Shown piece by piece: positions 26,448-35,047 of a stretch of 64,000 nt of DNA. This stretch comes from Flavobacteriaceae bacterium (lineage in GTDB: Bacteria > Bacteroidota > Bacteroidia > Flavobacteriales > Flavobacteriaceae), in NCBI GenBank assembly GCA_002746415.1, contig NVXD01000005.1:107581-171580 (forward strand), read 5' to 3'. The first letter of the stretch is position 1, and each line of letters starts with the position of its first letter. The notes below the pieces were generated by a model. The model did not search any database. It worked only from the letters and a program-made list of their open reading frames with translations, and had not been told where the DNA came from. Both the position numbers and the translations under genes were made by a program.

Positions 26448-27617
26448 CTATGCTAACGCCTGCTCAATATCAGCAATGATATCATCTATATGTTCCAAAC
26501 CTACGGATACCCTCACTGTTCCATCCGTAATACCAACCTCTTCTCTTTCGGCAGTAGTTAGTTTACTATGTGTTGTGGAGGCAGGATGTGTAACAATACT
26601 CCTAGAATCTCCCAAGTTGGCAGATAAGGATAATAATTTAATGGCATCAAAGAACTTTCTTCCTCCATCTATACCTCCTTTTACCTCAAAGGCTATAACA
26701 CTACCACCTGCTTTCATTTGTTTTTTGGCAATTTCATATTTAGGATGGGATTTTAAGAATGGATATTTTACCCAATTAATCTTAGAATGCCCCTCTAAAA
26801 ACTCAGCCAATTTCATGGCGTTTTCACAATGTCTATCTACTCTTAGCGCTAATGTTTCCAAACTCTTAGATAATATCCATGCATTGAAAGGTGAAAGTGA
26901 CGGACCCGTAATTCTAGAAAAACGATACACTTTATCCATCAATTCTTTACTCCCCACTGTAATCCCTGCTAAAACACGACCTTGACCATCCATTAATTTT
27001 GTTCCTGAATGAATGACCAAATCGGCACCAAACTTAATAGGTTGTTGCAAATAAGGTGTCGCAAAACAATTATCAATAATGAATATCAGCTTGTGTTTTT
27101 TTGCGATTTTTCCCAAAGCTTCTAAATCCAATATATCTACTCCAGGATTCGTTGGAGATTCTGCATATAATATTTTTGTGTTTGGTGTAATCAAAGCCTC
27201 AATCTCATCCAGTTCATCTATCTTAAAATAAGAGGTTGAAATATTCCACTTTGGAAAAAATTGAGTGAACAATGAGTGCGTTGAACCAAAAATATTCCGC
27301 GCTGAAATTATATGATCTCCACTATCCAATAGGGCGGCTAGCGTAGAATATACGGCTGCCATTCCTGAAGCAAATGCAAAACCATCTTCTGCACCTTCCA
27401 TTTTACACACCTTTTCTATAAACTCTGATGAATTTGGATTGGAATATCTAGAATAAATATTCCGTTCTTTCTCCTCAGCAAACGAAGCTCGCATATCCTC
27501 GGCATCCTCAAACACAAAACTGGATGTCAGGTACAATGGACTAGAGTGTTCCAAAAACTGTGAACGTTCTATTTGCGTTTTTACCGCTTCTGTTTCAAAC
27601 TTGTATTTTTTGCTCAT
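26448..27617 (-). CDS. metZ: O-succinylhomoserine sulfhydrylase-type PLP enzyme
   Basis: A 389-aa Cys/Met-metabolism PLP enzyme (fold type I). The PLP lysine is K207 in HSGTKLMDGQGR; DNCFATPYLQQP and SRYSNPN are further family marks. It should make homocysteine from activated homoserine and sulfide, or act in transsulfuration. A second, MetY-type sulfhydrylase lies two genes upstream. The MetZ label rests on resemblance to O-succinylhomoserine sulfhydrylases, but the acylase in this operon is MetX-like and probably makes O-acetylhomoserine, so the real substrate is open. The gene follows the thrA fusion with a 158-bp gap containing an inverted repeat. Confidence 0.8.
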   Translation of the reverse strand: MSKKYKFETEAVKTQIERSQFLEHSSPLYLTSSFVFEDAEDMRASFAEEKERNIYSRYSNPNSSEFIEKVCKMEGAEDGFAFASGMAAVYSTLAALLDSGDHIISARNIFGSTHSLFTQFFPKWNISTSYFKIDELDEIEALITPNTKILYAESPTNPGVDILDLEALGKIAKKHKLIFIIDNCFATPYLQQPIKFGADLVIHSGTKLMDGQGRVLAGITVGSKELMDKVYRFSRITGPSLSPFNAWILSKSLETLALRVDRHCENAMKLAEFLEGHSKINWVKYPFLKSHPKYEIAKKQMKAGGSVIAFEVKGGIDGGRKFFDAIKLLSLSANLGDSRSIVTHPASTTHSKLTTAEREEVGITDGTVRVSVGLEHIDDIIADIEQALA

Positions 27618-27645
27618 AATTTATTCCTAATTAATAACTCTGGGG

Positions 27646-27774
27646 CTTCGACTACCCTCAGCCTCCATAACATTAACCAAAATTCAATATATTTCAACTA
27701 TACTGCACTCTTCAGAAAACAGATTAGGGTCATACTCAATCTCCAATACTACTCGGTGACTGAGCGTAGCCGAA
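27646..27774. repeat. Inverted-repeat element, MITE/REP-like, about 129 bp
   Basis: The left end reads CTTCGACTACCCTCAGCC; the right end, ACTGAGCGTAGCCGAA, is its imperfect inverse. Read inward both ends are TTCGRCTACSCTCAG, 16 of 20 positions matching over the longer ends. This word is unlike surrounding codon usage and resembles short TTCGACTACGCTCAG repeats scattered in many Bacteroidota genomes. It fills the gap between the thrA fusion and metZ, ending 2 bp from the thrA stop codon. No ORF lies inside. Confidence 0.5.
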
Positions 27775-27775
27775 A

Positions 27776-30700
27776 TCATCCTTTTTCTGCAATTCTTAAT
27801 ATATCTCCAAAAACGCCTCTTGCCGTCACAGCAGCACCAGCTCCTGCTCCTTGTATAACCAATGGATGATCACCATAAGATTCTGTAAAAATCTCAATAA
27901 TGGAATCTGAGCCCTTTACCTGTCCCAATGAACTTGCCTTAGGAACTGATATAAGCTTTACCTCCAATATTCCTTTTTCTTCTTGTAAATTTCCTGATAA
28001 ATCACCCACATAACGCAATACATGATCTGGTTTTTGCGCTTTTTTAATTTCGCTAAATATTGCATTTAAGGCACTACTATTCTTTAAGAAATCTGAAACA
28101 GTACCCGCTATTAATTCCTTTGGTATCAGATTTTGAATATCAATATCCGAAAACTCGTTGCTTAAATCCAATTCCCTTGCCAATATCAATAATTTTCTCC
28201 CTACATCATTCCCCGACAGATCGTCTCTAGGATCTGGTTCAGTGAATCCTTTCGCAATTGCATCCTTTAAAATAGCTGAAAATGACGCCTCAGATTCAGA
28301 AAAAGTATTGAATATATAACTTAAAGACCCTGAGAAAATACCCTTAATCCGTGTAATATTCTCCCCAGATAAATGCAGCAGCTTTATGGTGTCTATCAAT
28401 GGCAATCCAGCTCCCACATTAGTTTCATATAGATATTGCTTTTGATTTTTAATCAAATCCTCTCGCAATAATTGATAATAATCAAATCCCAATGTATTGG
28501 CTATTTTATTGGAGGACACCAAATCGAACCCATTTTCAACAAAATCGAAATAATTGGCTACAAAAATCTCACTTGCCGTATTATCAACTGCAATCAGATT
28601 CTCTAAATGGTGCTCTTTTGCAAATGCAAAAACATCTTTCAACTCATAAGAAATTCCTTTTTCCTTAAGATTTGATTTCCATTTTTTAGTAACTCCTCTT
28701 TTATTAAAAAGGACATTTTTAGAATTGGCAACAGCAAAAACATTCAGCTGGATACCTTTTCTTTCTTCAATAATTGTTGCAGATTTTAGAATTTGATCAA
28801 TTAATGTTCCGCCTACATTCCCATGTCCAAAAACAGCTAAATTAACTTTTTTGGATATTCCAAAAATCTGACTGTGCATCACATTCAATGCTTTGACCAA
28901 ATCGGATTTTTTCAATACCAAACTCACATTCTTACCAGATACCGTATTGTTGAACAACAAAGGAATTATTTGGTTTTTAATAAGCGCGTTATAGGGTTTA
29001 TGAAACGTACTTAAATCTTGTCCGACAATGGAAACCACTGAAACATCATTCATTACAGTAATCATATTCACATCTTTGGAATAAAAATCATTCTCAAATT
29101 CACTTTCCAAAGCAGTTTTAGCATCCAATGCCTTATCAGCAGAAACAACCAAACCAATACCTCTTTCAGAAGATCCCTGCGAAATTATGCTTACATTAAT
29201 CCCTTTGTCCCCAAGAGCTTTAAAAATTCGCGCATCCACTCCTACTTTCCCAAGAAGTCCTCTCCCCTCAAGATTAATCAATGCCATATCTTCTATTACC
29301 GATAATGATTTAATCCTTTCCTCACTAGTCTTAGCACTTATTAAAGTTCCTTCACTATCATTATTAAAGGTGTTTAATATTCTTAGTGGAATGTTCTTTT
29401 CTATTAGTGGAATTATGGTTTTAGCATGCAAAATTGTTGTCCCAAAATTGGCTAGCTCATTGGCTTCTCCATAAGACAACTCCCCAATCATTCTGGCGTC
29501 AGAAACAAAATCTGGGTTGGCAGTAAGGATACCATCTACATGTGTAAAATTCTGTAGCTCTTCTGCATCCAAAAAATTTGCCAGCAATGCAGCAGTATAA
29601 TTACTCCCATTTCTACCTAGAGTAGTTGTTTCATTATTCAAATTAGAAGCAATAAACCCAGTGATTATTGGCACATCATTATCTTTCAACCTAGAAAACG
29701 CTCCTACTACATTTTCTTTAGACAATACTTCCAATACAGTTGCGTCACCAAAAACAGTATCTGTTTTAATGAGCTCACGGGAATCTATCATTTTGGCATG
29801 TATTCCTTTACCAATTAATAACTTTGTGATTAGTTTTGCAGAAATAAGCTCTCCATAGGCCAAAACTTGGTCTTTTATTTTAGAGCTATAATCCCCAAGC
29901 AAAGCTACTCCTTCAAACAATCTCACCAAGGCTGCAAACTCTTCTGAAAGATTTACATTCTTAAAAGCATGTTTTTGATAGGCTTCAAATTTTTCAAAAT
30001 CCTTTATATAATTTTTCCCATCAGCAGCTTTTTGAAGTATGTGCTCCAACTGATCTGTTCCTTTCTCCCTAGCCGATAAAACAACCGCTATTTTCTCTCC
30101 TTTTTTTACTTTATCACTTATAATACCCAAGACCCTTTCAATTCCTTCTCCATTGGCCAAGGACTTTCCTCCAAATTTCAAAATCTTTACCCTTTTGGTC
30201 GTTCCATTTTTATTGAATACACCTTTGAGTAACTGCTCTAATTGTTCAAATTCAATTAAAAAAGCATCATGTCCATGAAGTGAATTAATTTCCCCATAGG
30301 TTACATTACTATTTGCTTGTGCCAAACGCTTGAAGGTTTCTTTATTTTCCTTTGCGCTAAAGAATAGATCAGAATCTACCCCAATAATATGAATATTGGT
30401 GCCACTATTTTGCAACTTGATAAAATTATCCTCTCCCTTTCTAGTAATATCAATCGTCTTTAACAATTGGTTCATTAACTTATATGCAGATAACTGAAAC
30501 CTTTCTTGCAATTTTGTACCATGATGCGTCAACCAGCTTTCTACATTAAAAACTTGAAGTTCATCATTAGTAGTTCTTTTAAATCGTTCTTTAAATGATT
30601 CTGGTGTACGGTAACATAGCATAGCGTGCATACGGGCATCATGAACCGGTTGCTTAGAATTTACCAAAAACTGCTCTTGAATCTGACAATTGGCTATTAA

Positions 30701-31162
30701 CCAATCCGTAGATTTCCAATCTGAAGCTACAGGAATCAAATGCTCAGTAAGGTTAGGATTTAAAGCAACCATTTCCCAAGCAATTCCGCCTCCCATAGAC
30801 CCACCGATGATGGCATAAAGTTTAGCAACACTCATTTCTACCAAACCGTTTAAGAATATTTTAGCGATGTCCTGCGCAACAAAATCCTTATAATTATCTA
30901 TCACAGAACGATCATGTCCATTTCCTGGCACATTAAAACAGAGTACTGTATATTTTTTGGTGTCGATACATTTATCATCACCAATCAAAGCTGACCACCA
31001 TCCTTCATCACCAGCAACATCAGAATTACCAGTCAAAGCATGATTCACTAAGACTATGGGCGCTGTATGCAACGCCAGACCAAACAATTGATAGGACAAG
31101 GAAATATCTACTTGCTTCCCACTATTGGTAGTGTATTTGTATAATTTTAATTGATGTAGCAT
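27776..31162 (-). CDS. Homoserine O-acetyltransferase / aspartokinase / homoserine dehydrogenase fusion
   Basis: One 1128-aa chain with three enzymes. Residues 1-318 are a MetX alpha/beta hydrolase: NHALTGNSD, nucleophile S122 in GGSMGG, acid D265 and catalytic H298. Residues 325-610 are an aspartokinase (KFGGKS at 329-334, where T is usual for K), followed by a paired ACT region (about 620-765). Residues 772-1128 are a homoserine dehydrogenase (GHGNVGG, then NVGAGLP and FSGSLSYIFN). The chain could phosphorylate aspartate, reduce the semialdehyde and acylate the homoserine for methionine. The missing semialdehyde dehydrogenase is not in the window. It lies 53 bp after metY and shares its SAM-riboswitch transcript. 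Confidence 0.9.
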   Translation of the reverse strand: MLHQLKLYKYTTNSGKQVDISLSYQLFGLALHTAPIVLVNHALTGNSDVAGDEGWWSALIGDDKCIDTKKYTVLCFNVPGNGHDRSVIDNYKDFVAQDIAKIFLNGLVEMSVAKLYAIIGGSMGGGIAWEMVALNPNLTEHLIPVASDWKSTDWLIANCQIQEQFLVNSKQPVHDARMHAMLCYRTPESFKERFKRTTNDELQVFNVESWLTHHGTKLQERFQLSAYKLMNQLLKTIDITRKGEDNFIKLQNSGTNIHIIGVDSDLFFSAKENKETFKRLAQANSNVTYGEINSLHGHDAFLIEFEQLEQLLKGVFNKNGTTKRVKILKFGGKSLANGEGIERVLGIISDKVKKGEKIAVVLSAREKGTDQLEHILQKAADGKNYIKDFEKFEAYQKHAFKNVNLSEEFAALVRLFEGVALLGDYSSKIKDQVLAYGELISAKLITKLLIGKGIHAKMIDSRELIKTDTVFGDATVLEVLSKENVVGAFSRLKDNDVPIITGFIASNLNNETTTLGRNGSNYTAALLANFLDAEELQNFTHVDGILTANPDFVSDARMIGELSYGEANELANFGTTILHAKTIIPLIEKNIPLRILNTFNNDSEGTLISAKTSEERIKSLSVIEDMALINLEGRGLLGKVGVDARIFKALGDKGINVSIISQGSSERGIGLVVSADKALDAKTALESEFENDFYSKDVNMITVMNDVSVVSIVGQDLSTFHKPYNALIKNQIIPLLFNNTVSGKNVSLVLKKSDLVKALNVMHSQIFGISKKVNLAVFGHGNVGGTLIDQILKSATIIEERKGIQLNVFAVANSKNVLFNKRGVTKKWKSNLKEKGISYELKDVFAFAKEHHLENLIAVDNTASEIFVANYFDFVENGFDLVSSNKIANTLGFDYYQLLREDLIKNQKQYLYETNVGAGLPLIDTIKLLHLSGENITRIKGIFSGSLSYIFNTFSESEASFSAILKDAIAKGFTEPDPRDDLSGNDVGRKLLILARELDLSNEFSDIDIQNLIPKELIAGTVSDFLKNSSALNAIFSEIKKAQKPDHVLRYVGDLSGNLQEEKGILEVKLISVPKASSLGQVKGSDSIIEIFTESYGDHPLVIQGAGAGAAVTARGVFGDILRIAEKG

Positions 31163-31177
31163 TTTATTTTATATAGT

Positions 31178-31203
31178 ATTGGGCTCACCAACGTAAGCCC
31201 AAT
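31178..31203 (-). other. Intercistronic hairpin between metY and the thrA fusion
   Basis: ATTGGGCT (31178-31185) pairs with AGCCCAAT (31196-31203), an 8-bp perfect stem with a 10-nt loop. On the minus strand no T-run follows, so it is not a normal terminator there. It may stabilise or process the transcript, or lower expression of the downstream fusion gene. Confidence 0.45.
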
Positions 31204-31215
31204 GGTATTCTTTTT

Positions 31216-32490
31216 TTATAATTGCTCAAAAACCTGTGCTAAGTCGGCTTTTAAATCTTCAACATTCTCTAAACCTACAGACAAGCGTATCAAATCTTTA
31301 GTAACACCTGTGGCTTCTTGTGCCACTTCATCCAATTGTTGATGTGTTGTACTGGAAGGATGAATGATTAAAGATTTAGTATCCCCAATATTGGCCAGCA
31401 AAGAGAATAGTTTTGTTTCATCAGCAATTTTCTTAGCAGCATCATATCCTCCTTTAACACCAAAGGTAACCAATCCACTTTGCCCTTTTGGAAGGTATTT
31501 TTTAGCCAAACCATTATATGAACTAGATGCCAAGCCTGGGTAATTCACCCAAATTACCTCATCTCTATCTTCCAACCATTTAGCTAGCTCTAAAGCACTT
31601 TCACTATGCCGCTGGATTCGAACTTCCAAAGTTTCCAATCCCTGAATAATTTGAAATGCATTAAACGGACTTAAACAAGCACCAAAATCCCGTAAACCTT
31701 CTATACGAGCCTTAGCGATAAAAGCAGCTGCACCCAAAGCTTCGTGATATACCAACCCATGATACCCAGCGGAAGGCTCTGTAAATTCTGGAAAATTCCC
31801 GTTGGCCCAATCAAATGTACCAGCATCAATAATGGCTCCACCCAAAGCAGTACCATTACCATTAATATATTTGGTTAAGGAATGGATTACAATATTTGCG
31901 CCATGTTCAATAGGGTTCAATAAAGCAGGTGTAGCAACAGTATTATCAACAATAAAAGGAACTTTTGCCTTTTTTGCCTCAGAAGAAATTGCTTTTAAAT
32001 CCAATACATCCAATTTGGGATTCCCTAGTGATTCTACAAAAAATGCGCGAGTATTGTCCTGTACAGCCTTTTCAAAGTTTGATGCATCAGAGGGGTCTAC
32101 AAAAGTGGTGGTAATTCCAAATCTTGGCAAGGTAACACTCAACAAGTTATAAGTGCCACCATATAAACTGTTAGAGGCTACAATATGGTCACCAGCCTTT
32201 AGCAATACCGATAAAGCTGTGTTGATGGCTCCAGTTCCAGATGCCGTTACTACAGCAGCAATACCGCCTTCCAAAACAGCTAGACGTTGCTCTAAAATAT
32301 CATTGGTAGGGTTATTTATTCTTGTATAAATGTTTCCTGGTTCTGCTAAAGAAAATAAGTTGGCGGCATGTTCAGAATCATTAAATACATAAGCAGTACT
32401 TTGATAAATTGGCACAGCACGGGTTCCTCCGTTGGCAGCAACATCATGCCCTGCGTGCAATGCATTGGTTGAAAATTTTTGATCACTCAT
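31216..32490 (-). CDS. metY: O-acetylhomoserine sulfhydrylase (aminocarboxypropyltransferase)
   Basis: A 424-aa PLP enzyme of the Cys/Met-metabolism family, with the PLP lysine K207 in HSLTKYINGNGT and the MetY-type insertions that make it longer than MetZ-like proteins. It forms homocysteine from O-acetylhomoserine and sulfide, joining the sulfate-reduction operon to methionine synthesis. It is the first gene after the SAM-I riboswitch and is followed by the MetX-AK-HSD fusion gene. Confidence 0.92.
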   Translation of the reverse strand: MSDQKFSTNALHAGHDVAANGGTRAVPIYQSTAYVFNDSEHAANLFSLAEPGNIYTRINNPTNDILEQRLAVLEGGIAAVVTASGTGAINTALSVLLKAGDHIVASNSLYGGTYNLLSVTLPRFGITTTFVDPSDASNFEKAVQDNTRAFFVESLGNPKLDVLDLKAISSEAKKAKVPFIVDNTVATPALLNPIEHGANIVIHSLTKYINGNGTALGGAIIDAGTFDWANGNFPEFTEPSAGYHGLVYHEALGAAAFIAKARIEGLRDFGACLSPFNAFQIIQGLETLEVRIQRHSESALELAKWLEDRDEVIWVNYPGLASSSYNGLAKKYLPKGQSGLVTFGVKGGYDAAKKIADETKLFSLLANIGDTKSLIIHPSSTTHQQLDEVAQEATGVTKDLIRLSVGLENVEDLKADLAQVFEQL

Positions 32491-32605
32491 GATTTTTTGT
32501 TTTTTATTAATTGATTAAATAAAAAAGCCAAACCCCAATACTCAAAGCATGTGGGTAAAAATCAAAAAGCTATAAAGAAAGAAAAATTACAATTTGTAAT
32601 TTGTT

Positions 32606-32710
32606 TGTTATCTGCCCTGAAACCCAGGATAGAATTTAGCACCTTCTTTGTATAGAACAAAGGGTTGCTAAGGCTTCACAGGGTCTAATCCCTCCACCTT
32701 TCTTAATAAC
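32606..32710 (-). ncRNA. SAM-I (S-box) riboswitch upstream of metY
   Basis: Read on the minus strand, the region shows the conserved S-box blocks in order: AAGAAAGGTGGAGGGATT, then CCCTGTGAAGCC, TTAGCAACC, a hairpin, AAGGTGCTAAATTC and a CCTG/CAGG stem. Terminal bases GTTAT and ATAAC can close P1. These are the core SAM-I elements (GGTGGAGGG, GCAACC, GGTGC). It begins about 30 nt after a TATCTTTG -7 box and ends 115 bp before metY. Two weak hairpins (about 32584-32602, and near 32521-32575 before a T-run) lie in the expression-platform region, so transcriptional or translational control cannot be decided. High SAM should shut off metY, the thrA fusion and perhaps metZ. Confidence 0.88.
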
Positions 32711-32740
32711 TATTCAATAAATGTTTGAACTTTGAAGCCG

Positions 32741-32748
32741 CAAAGATA
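32741..32748 (-). promoter_or_regulatory. -7 box of the metY riboswitch transcript
   Basis: TATCTTTG on the minus strand, an exact TAnnTTTG match, about 31 bp upstream of the first conserved base of the SAM-I aptamer. A -33 TTG is not evident. Confidence 0.5.
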
Positions 32749-32786
32749 GTGACGGATTTCTTATTTCCTACTCTTTTTTTAAAATT

Positions 32787-34043
32787 TTACAAATTAAACG
32801 TAGCTTTTACAGCATCTACCATATCCAATTTTTCCCAAGTAAAAAGTTCCACCTCTTTCTCAATTCTTCCATTATAAGGAGATTCAAAAACCTTGGTTAC
32901 AGTTTTGGGCTCTTTTCCCATATGACCATAAGCGGCCGTTTCTAAATAAATAGGGTTTCTTAATTTTAACCTTTCTTCTAAAGCAAAAGGGCGCATATCA
33001 AATAATTTCGCCACTTTTTCCGCAATATCCCCATCACTTAGGTTTACTTTGGAAGTCCCGTATGTATCCACATAAATAGATGTTGGTTCCACAACACCAA
33101 TGGCATAGCTTACCTGTACCAATATTTCATCGGCGACGCCTGCTGCAACTAAATTTTTAGCTGCATGTCTTGCAGCGTAGGCAGCGCTACGATCTACTTT
33201 ACTTGGGTCTTTTCCACTGAAAGCACCACCACCATGGGCGCCTTTACCGCCATAGGTATCCACAATGATTTTTCTTCCTGTAAGACCAGTATCCCCATGT
33301 GGGCCACCTATCACAAATTTACCAGTTGGATTTATATGGTATTTAATTTGACCATCAAAAAGTTGTTGCACACTTTCTGGAAACTGCGCAACCACTTTTG
33401 GTATCAATATCGCAATGATGTCTTCCTTAATCTTTGCCAACATTTTATCATCATCAGCATCAAATTCATCATGTTGGGTAGAAACCACAATAGTATCTAT
33501 TCTTTCAGGTATATTTTCATCAGAATACTCAATAGTCACTTGTGCTTTGGCATCTGGCCTTAAATACGTAATTGCGCTATGCTCTCTTCTCAATTCTGCT
33601 AAGGCCTGCAATATTTTATGAGAAATATCCAGTGCTAATGGCATATAATTTGCTGTTTCTTTGGTTGCATATCCAAACATCATTCCTTGATCACCAGCAC
33701 CCTGCTCTTCTTTAGAACCTCTATCTACACCTTGGTTGATGTCCTGAGATTGTTCATGAATTAAAGAAATTACTCCACAGGCGTTACCGCTAAATTGATA
33801 ATCTCCATTGGTATACCCAATTTTATTGATTACATCTCTAGCAATTTGTTGTACATCCAAATAGGTGCGACTCTTAACTTCTCCTGCCAATACTACCTGA
33901 CCTGTGGTTACTAAAGTTTCACAAGCTACTTTGCTTTCAGGGTCAAAGGCCAAAAAATTATCCAATAAAGCATCACTTATTTGATCTGCAATTTTATCTG
34001 GATGTCCTTCACTTACTGATTCCGATGTGAATAGATATGACAT
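32787..34043 (-). CDS. metK: S-adenosylmethionine synthetase
   Basis: A 418-aa enzyme making SAM from methionine and ATP. It has [15 protein letters not shown] at the N-terminus, [12 protein letters not shown] mid-protein and [16 protein letters not shown] with the methionine/phosphate residues. Length is slightly above the E. coli enzyme (384 aa). It is transcribed from its own promoter with a SAM-II-like riboswitch leader, and the metY promoter lies just past its stop. Confidence 0.97.
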   Translation of the reverse strand: MSYLFTSESVSEGHPDKIADQISDALLDNFLAFDPESKVACETLVTTGQVVLAGEVKSRTYLDVQQIARDVINKIGYTNGDYQFSGNACGVISLIHEQSQDINQGVDRGSKEEQGAGDQGMMFGYATKETANYMPLALDISHKILQALAELRREHSAITYLRPDAKAQVTIEYSDENIPERIDTIVVSTQHDEFDADDDKMLAKIKEDIIAILIPKVVAQFPESVQQLFDGQIKYHINPTGKFVIGGPHGDTGLTGRKIIVDTYGGKGAHGGGAFSGKDPSKVDRSAAYAARHAAKNLVAAGVADEILVQVSYAIGVVEPTSIYVDTYGTSKVNLSDGDIAEKVAKLFDMRPFALEERLKLRNPIYLETAAYGHMGKEPKTVTKVFESPYNGRIEKEVELFTWEKLDMVDAVKATFNL

Positions 34044-34099
34044 AGTCTATAATTTTACAAGGGATTTGACGAACATAAGACCAAGAGCTAACAGGAAAG

Positions 34100-34119
34100 T
34101 ACTGAAACAAGTTTCAGTA
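34100..34119 (-). other. CUUG-loop hairpin in the metK leader
   Basis: TACTGAAAC and GTTTCAGTA are perfect inverse arms separated by 2 nt. In RNA this gives an 8-bp stem capped by CUUG, a known stable tetraloop type. It lies between the riboswitch and the metK start. No T-run follows directly, so it is not a standard terminator; it may belong to the riboswitch expression platform. Confidence 0.45.
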
Positions 34120-34164
34120 TACACCGTTTTAGCATTTTTTTTAAACCCTATTCATATGTAGGGT

Positions 34165-34240
34165 CTAGTCTCCTTTAGACTAGGTGCCAAAAACAAATTC
34201 GACACTTGAGGTTGCAATCAGTCAAATCCTTCCTCTTTGT
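34165..34240 (-). ncRNA. SAM-II-like (long-loop) riboswitch upstream of metK
   Basis: On the minus strand, GAGG (34235-34232) pairs with CCTC (34211-34208) to close a loop holding GATTTGACTGATTGCAA (34228-34212), which closely matches the SAM-II loop (GAUUUAACCG-AUUGCAA type). Loop bases GACT (34223-34220) can pair with AGTC (34181-34178) in AGTCTAAAGG, recreating the SAM-II pseudoknot with its conserved CUAAAG tail. The connecting segment contains an extra stem GTGTC/GGCAC (34205-34201 with 34188-34184), as in the long-loop SAM-II variant. The AGTC strand can instead form CTAGTCT-AAAGG-AGACTAG (34183-34165), a competing hairpin. Position before metK supports the call. A divergent SAM-I element is the alternative. 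Confidence 0.72.
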
Positions 34241-34249
34241 TTATAACGA

Positions 34250-34257
34250 CAAAAGTA
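34250..34257 (-). promoter_or_regulatory. -7 box of the metK riboswitch transcript
   Basis: TACTTTTG on the minus strand, an exact TAnnTTTG match, 14 bp upstream of the first paired base of the SAM-II-like aptamer. This supports the aptamer lying at the very 5' end of the metK mRNA. Confidence 0.5.
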
Positions 34258-34432
34258 CATATTTGTTGGAAATTGAAAACTATTTATAGTTTGATTTTTT
34301 CCATATTATTTTTATGTCCATCCATACAACTTTTAAAAGTTGTTCGTATTTCGACTCATATTTTTTCTCTAACCCAAGATACTTTGTATATTGTGAGACA
34401 CATTACTCATAACCTATTAATTACCAAACTAT

Positions 34433-35047
34433 ATGCACATTGCCGTTGCAGGAAACATTGGAGCAGGAAAAACCACTTTGACTAGACTGCTTGCCAAACA
34501 TTATAAATGGGAAGCACATTTTGAAGATGTCATAGACAATCCTTATTTAGATGATTTTTACACTCAAATGGAACGATGGAGCTTTAACCTTCAGATTTAT
34601 TTTTTAAATAGCAGGTACCGTCAAATTCTTCAAATTAAAGAAAGCGGTAAGGATATCATCCAAGATAGGACCATATATGAAGATGCCCATATTTTTGCAC
34701 CCAATTTGCATGCAATGGGACTTATGACCAATAGGGATTTCACCAATTATTCCAGCCTTTTCGAATTAATGGAAAGTTTAGTGCAACCACCAGACTTATT
34801 GATTTACTTGAGAAGCTCTATTCCTAATTTGGTACACCAGATTCATAAACGTGGTAGAGAATATGAAAACACGATTTCTATAGATTATCTCAGCCGTCTT
34901 AATGAACGTTATGAAGCTTGGGCGCATAAATATGAAAAAGGCAAACTTCTGATTATAGATGTAGACAATCTTGATTTTGTAGACAATCCTGAACATCTTG
35001 GGGATGTCATCACTAAAATTGACGCTGAAATCCACGGCCTGTTTTAA
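34433..35047 (+). CDS. Deoxynucleoside kinase
   Basis: A 204-aa kinase of the dNK/dGK family that phosphorylates deoxynucleosides in salvage. The P-loop GNIGAGKTT is at 7-15, the DRT/ED segment QDRTIYEDAHIF near residue 80 carries the usual ERS-like motif, and the lid region has HKRGREYE. Substrate preference (purine or pyrimidine) is not readable. It is a single gene divergent from metK. No clear TAnnTTTG box was found in the shared 389-bp region for this direction. Confidence 0.85.
   Translation: MHIAVAGNIGAGKTTLTRLLAKHYKWEAHFEDVIDNPYLDDFYTQMERWSFNLQIYFLNSRYRQILQIKESGKDIIQDRTIYEDAHIFAPNLHAMGLMTNRDFTNYSSLFELMESLVQPPDLLIYLRSSIPNLVHQIHKRGREYENTISIDYLSRLNERYEAWAHKYEKGKLLIIDVDNLDFVDNPEHLGDVITKIDAEIHGLF

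Noticed and set aside
26476..26985. 169-codon open frame on the plus strand inside metZ
   Set aside because: Entirely antisense to a confident PLP enzyme gene, with no recognisable domain.
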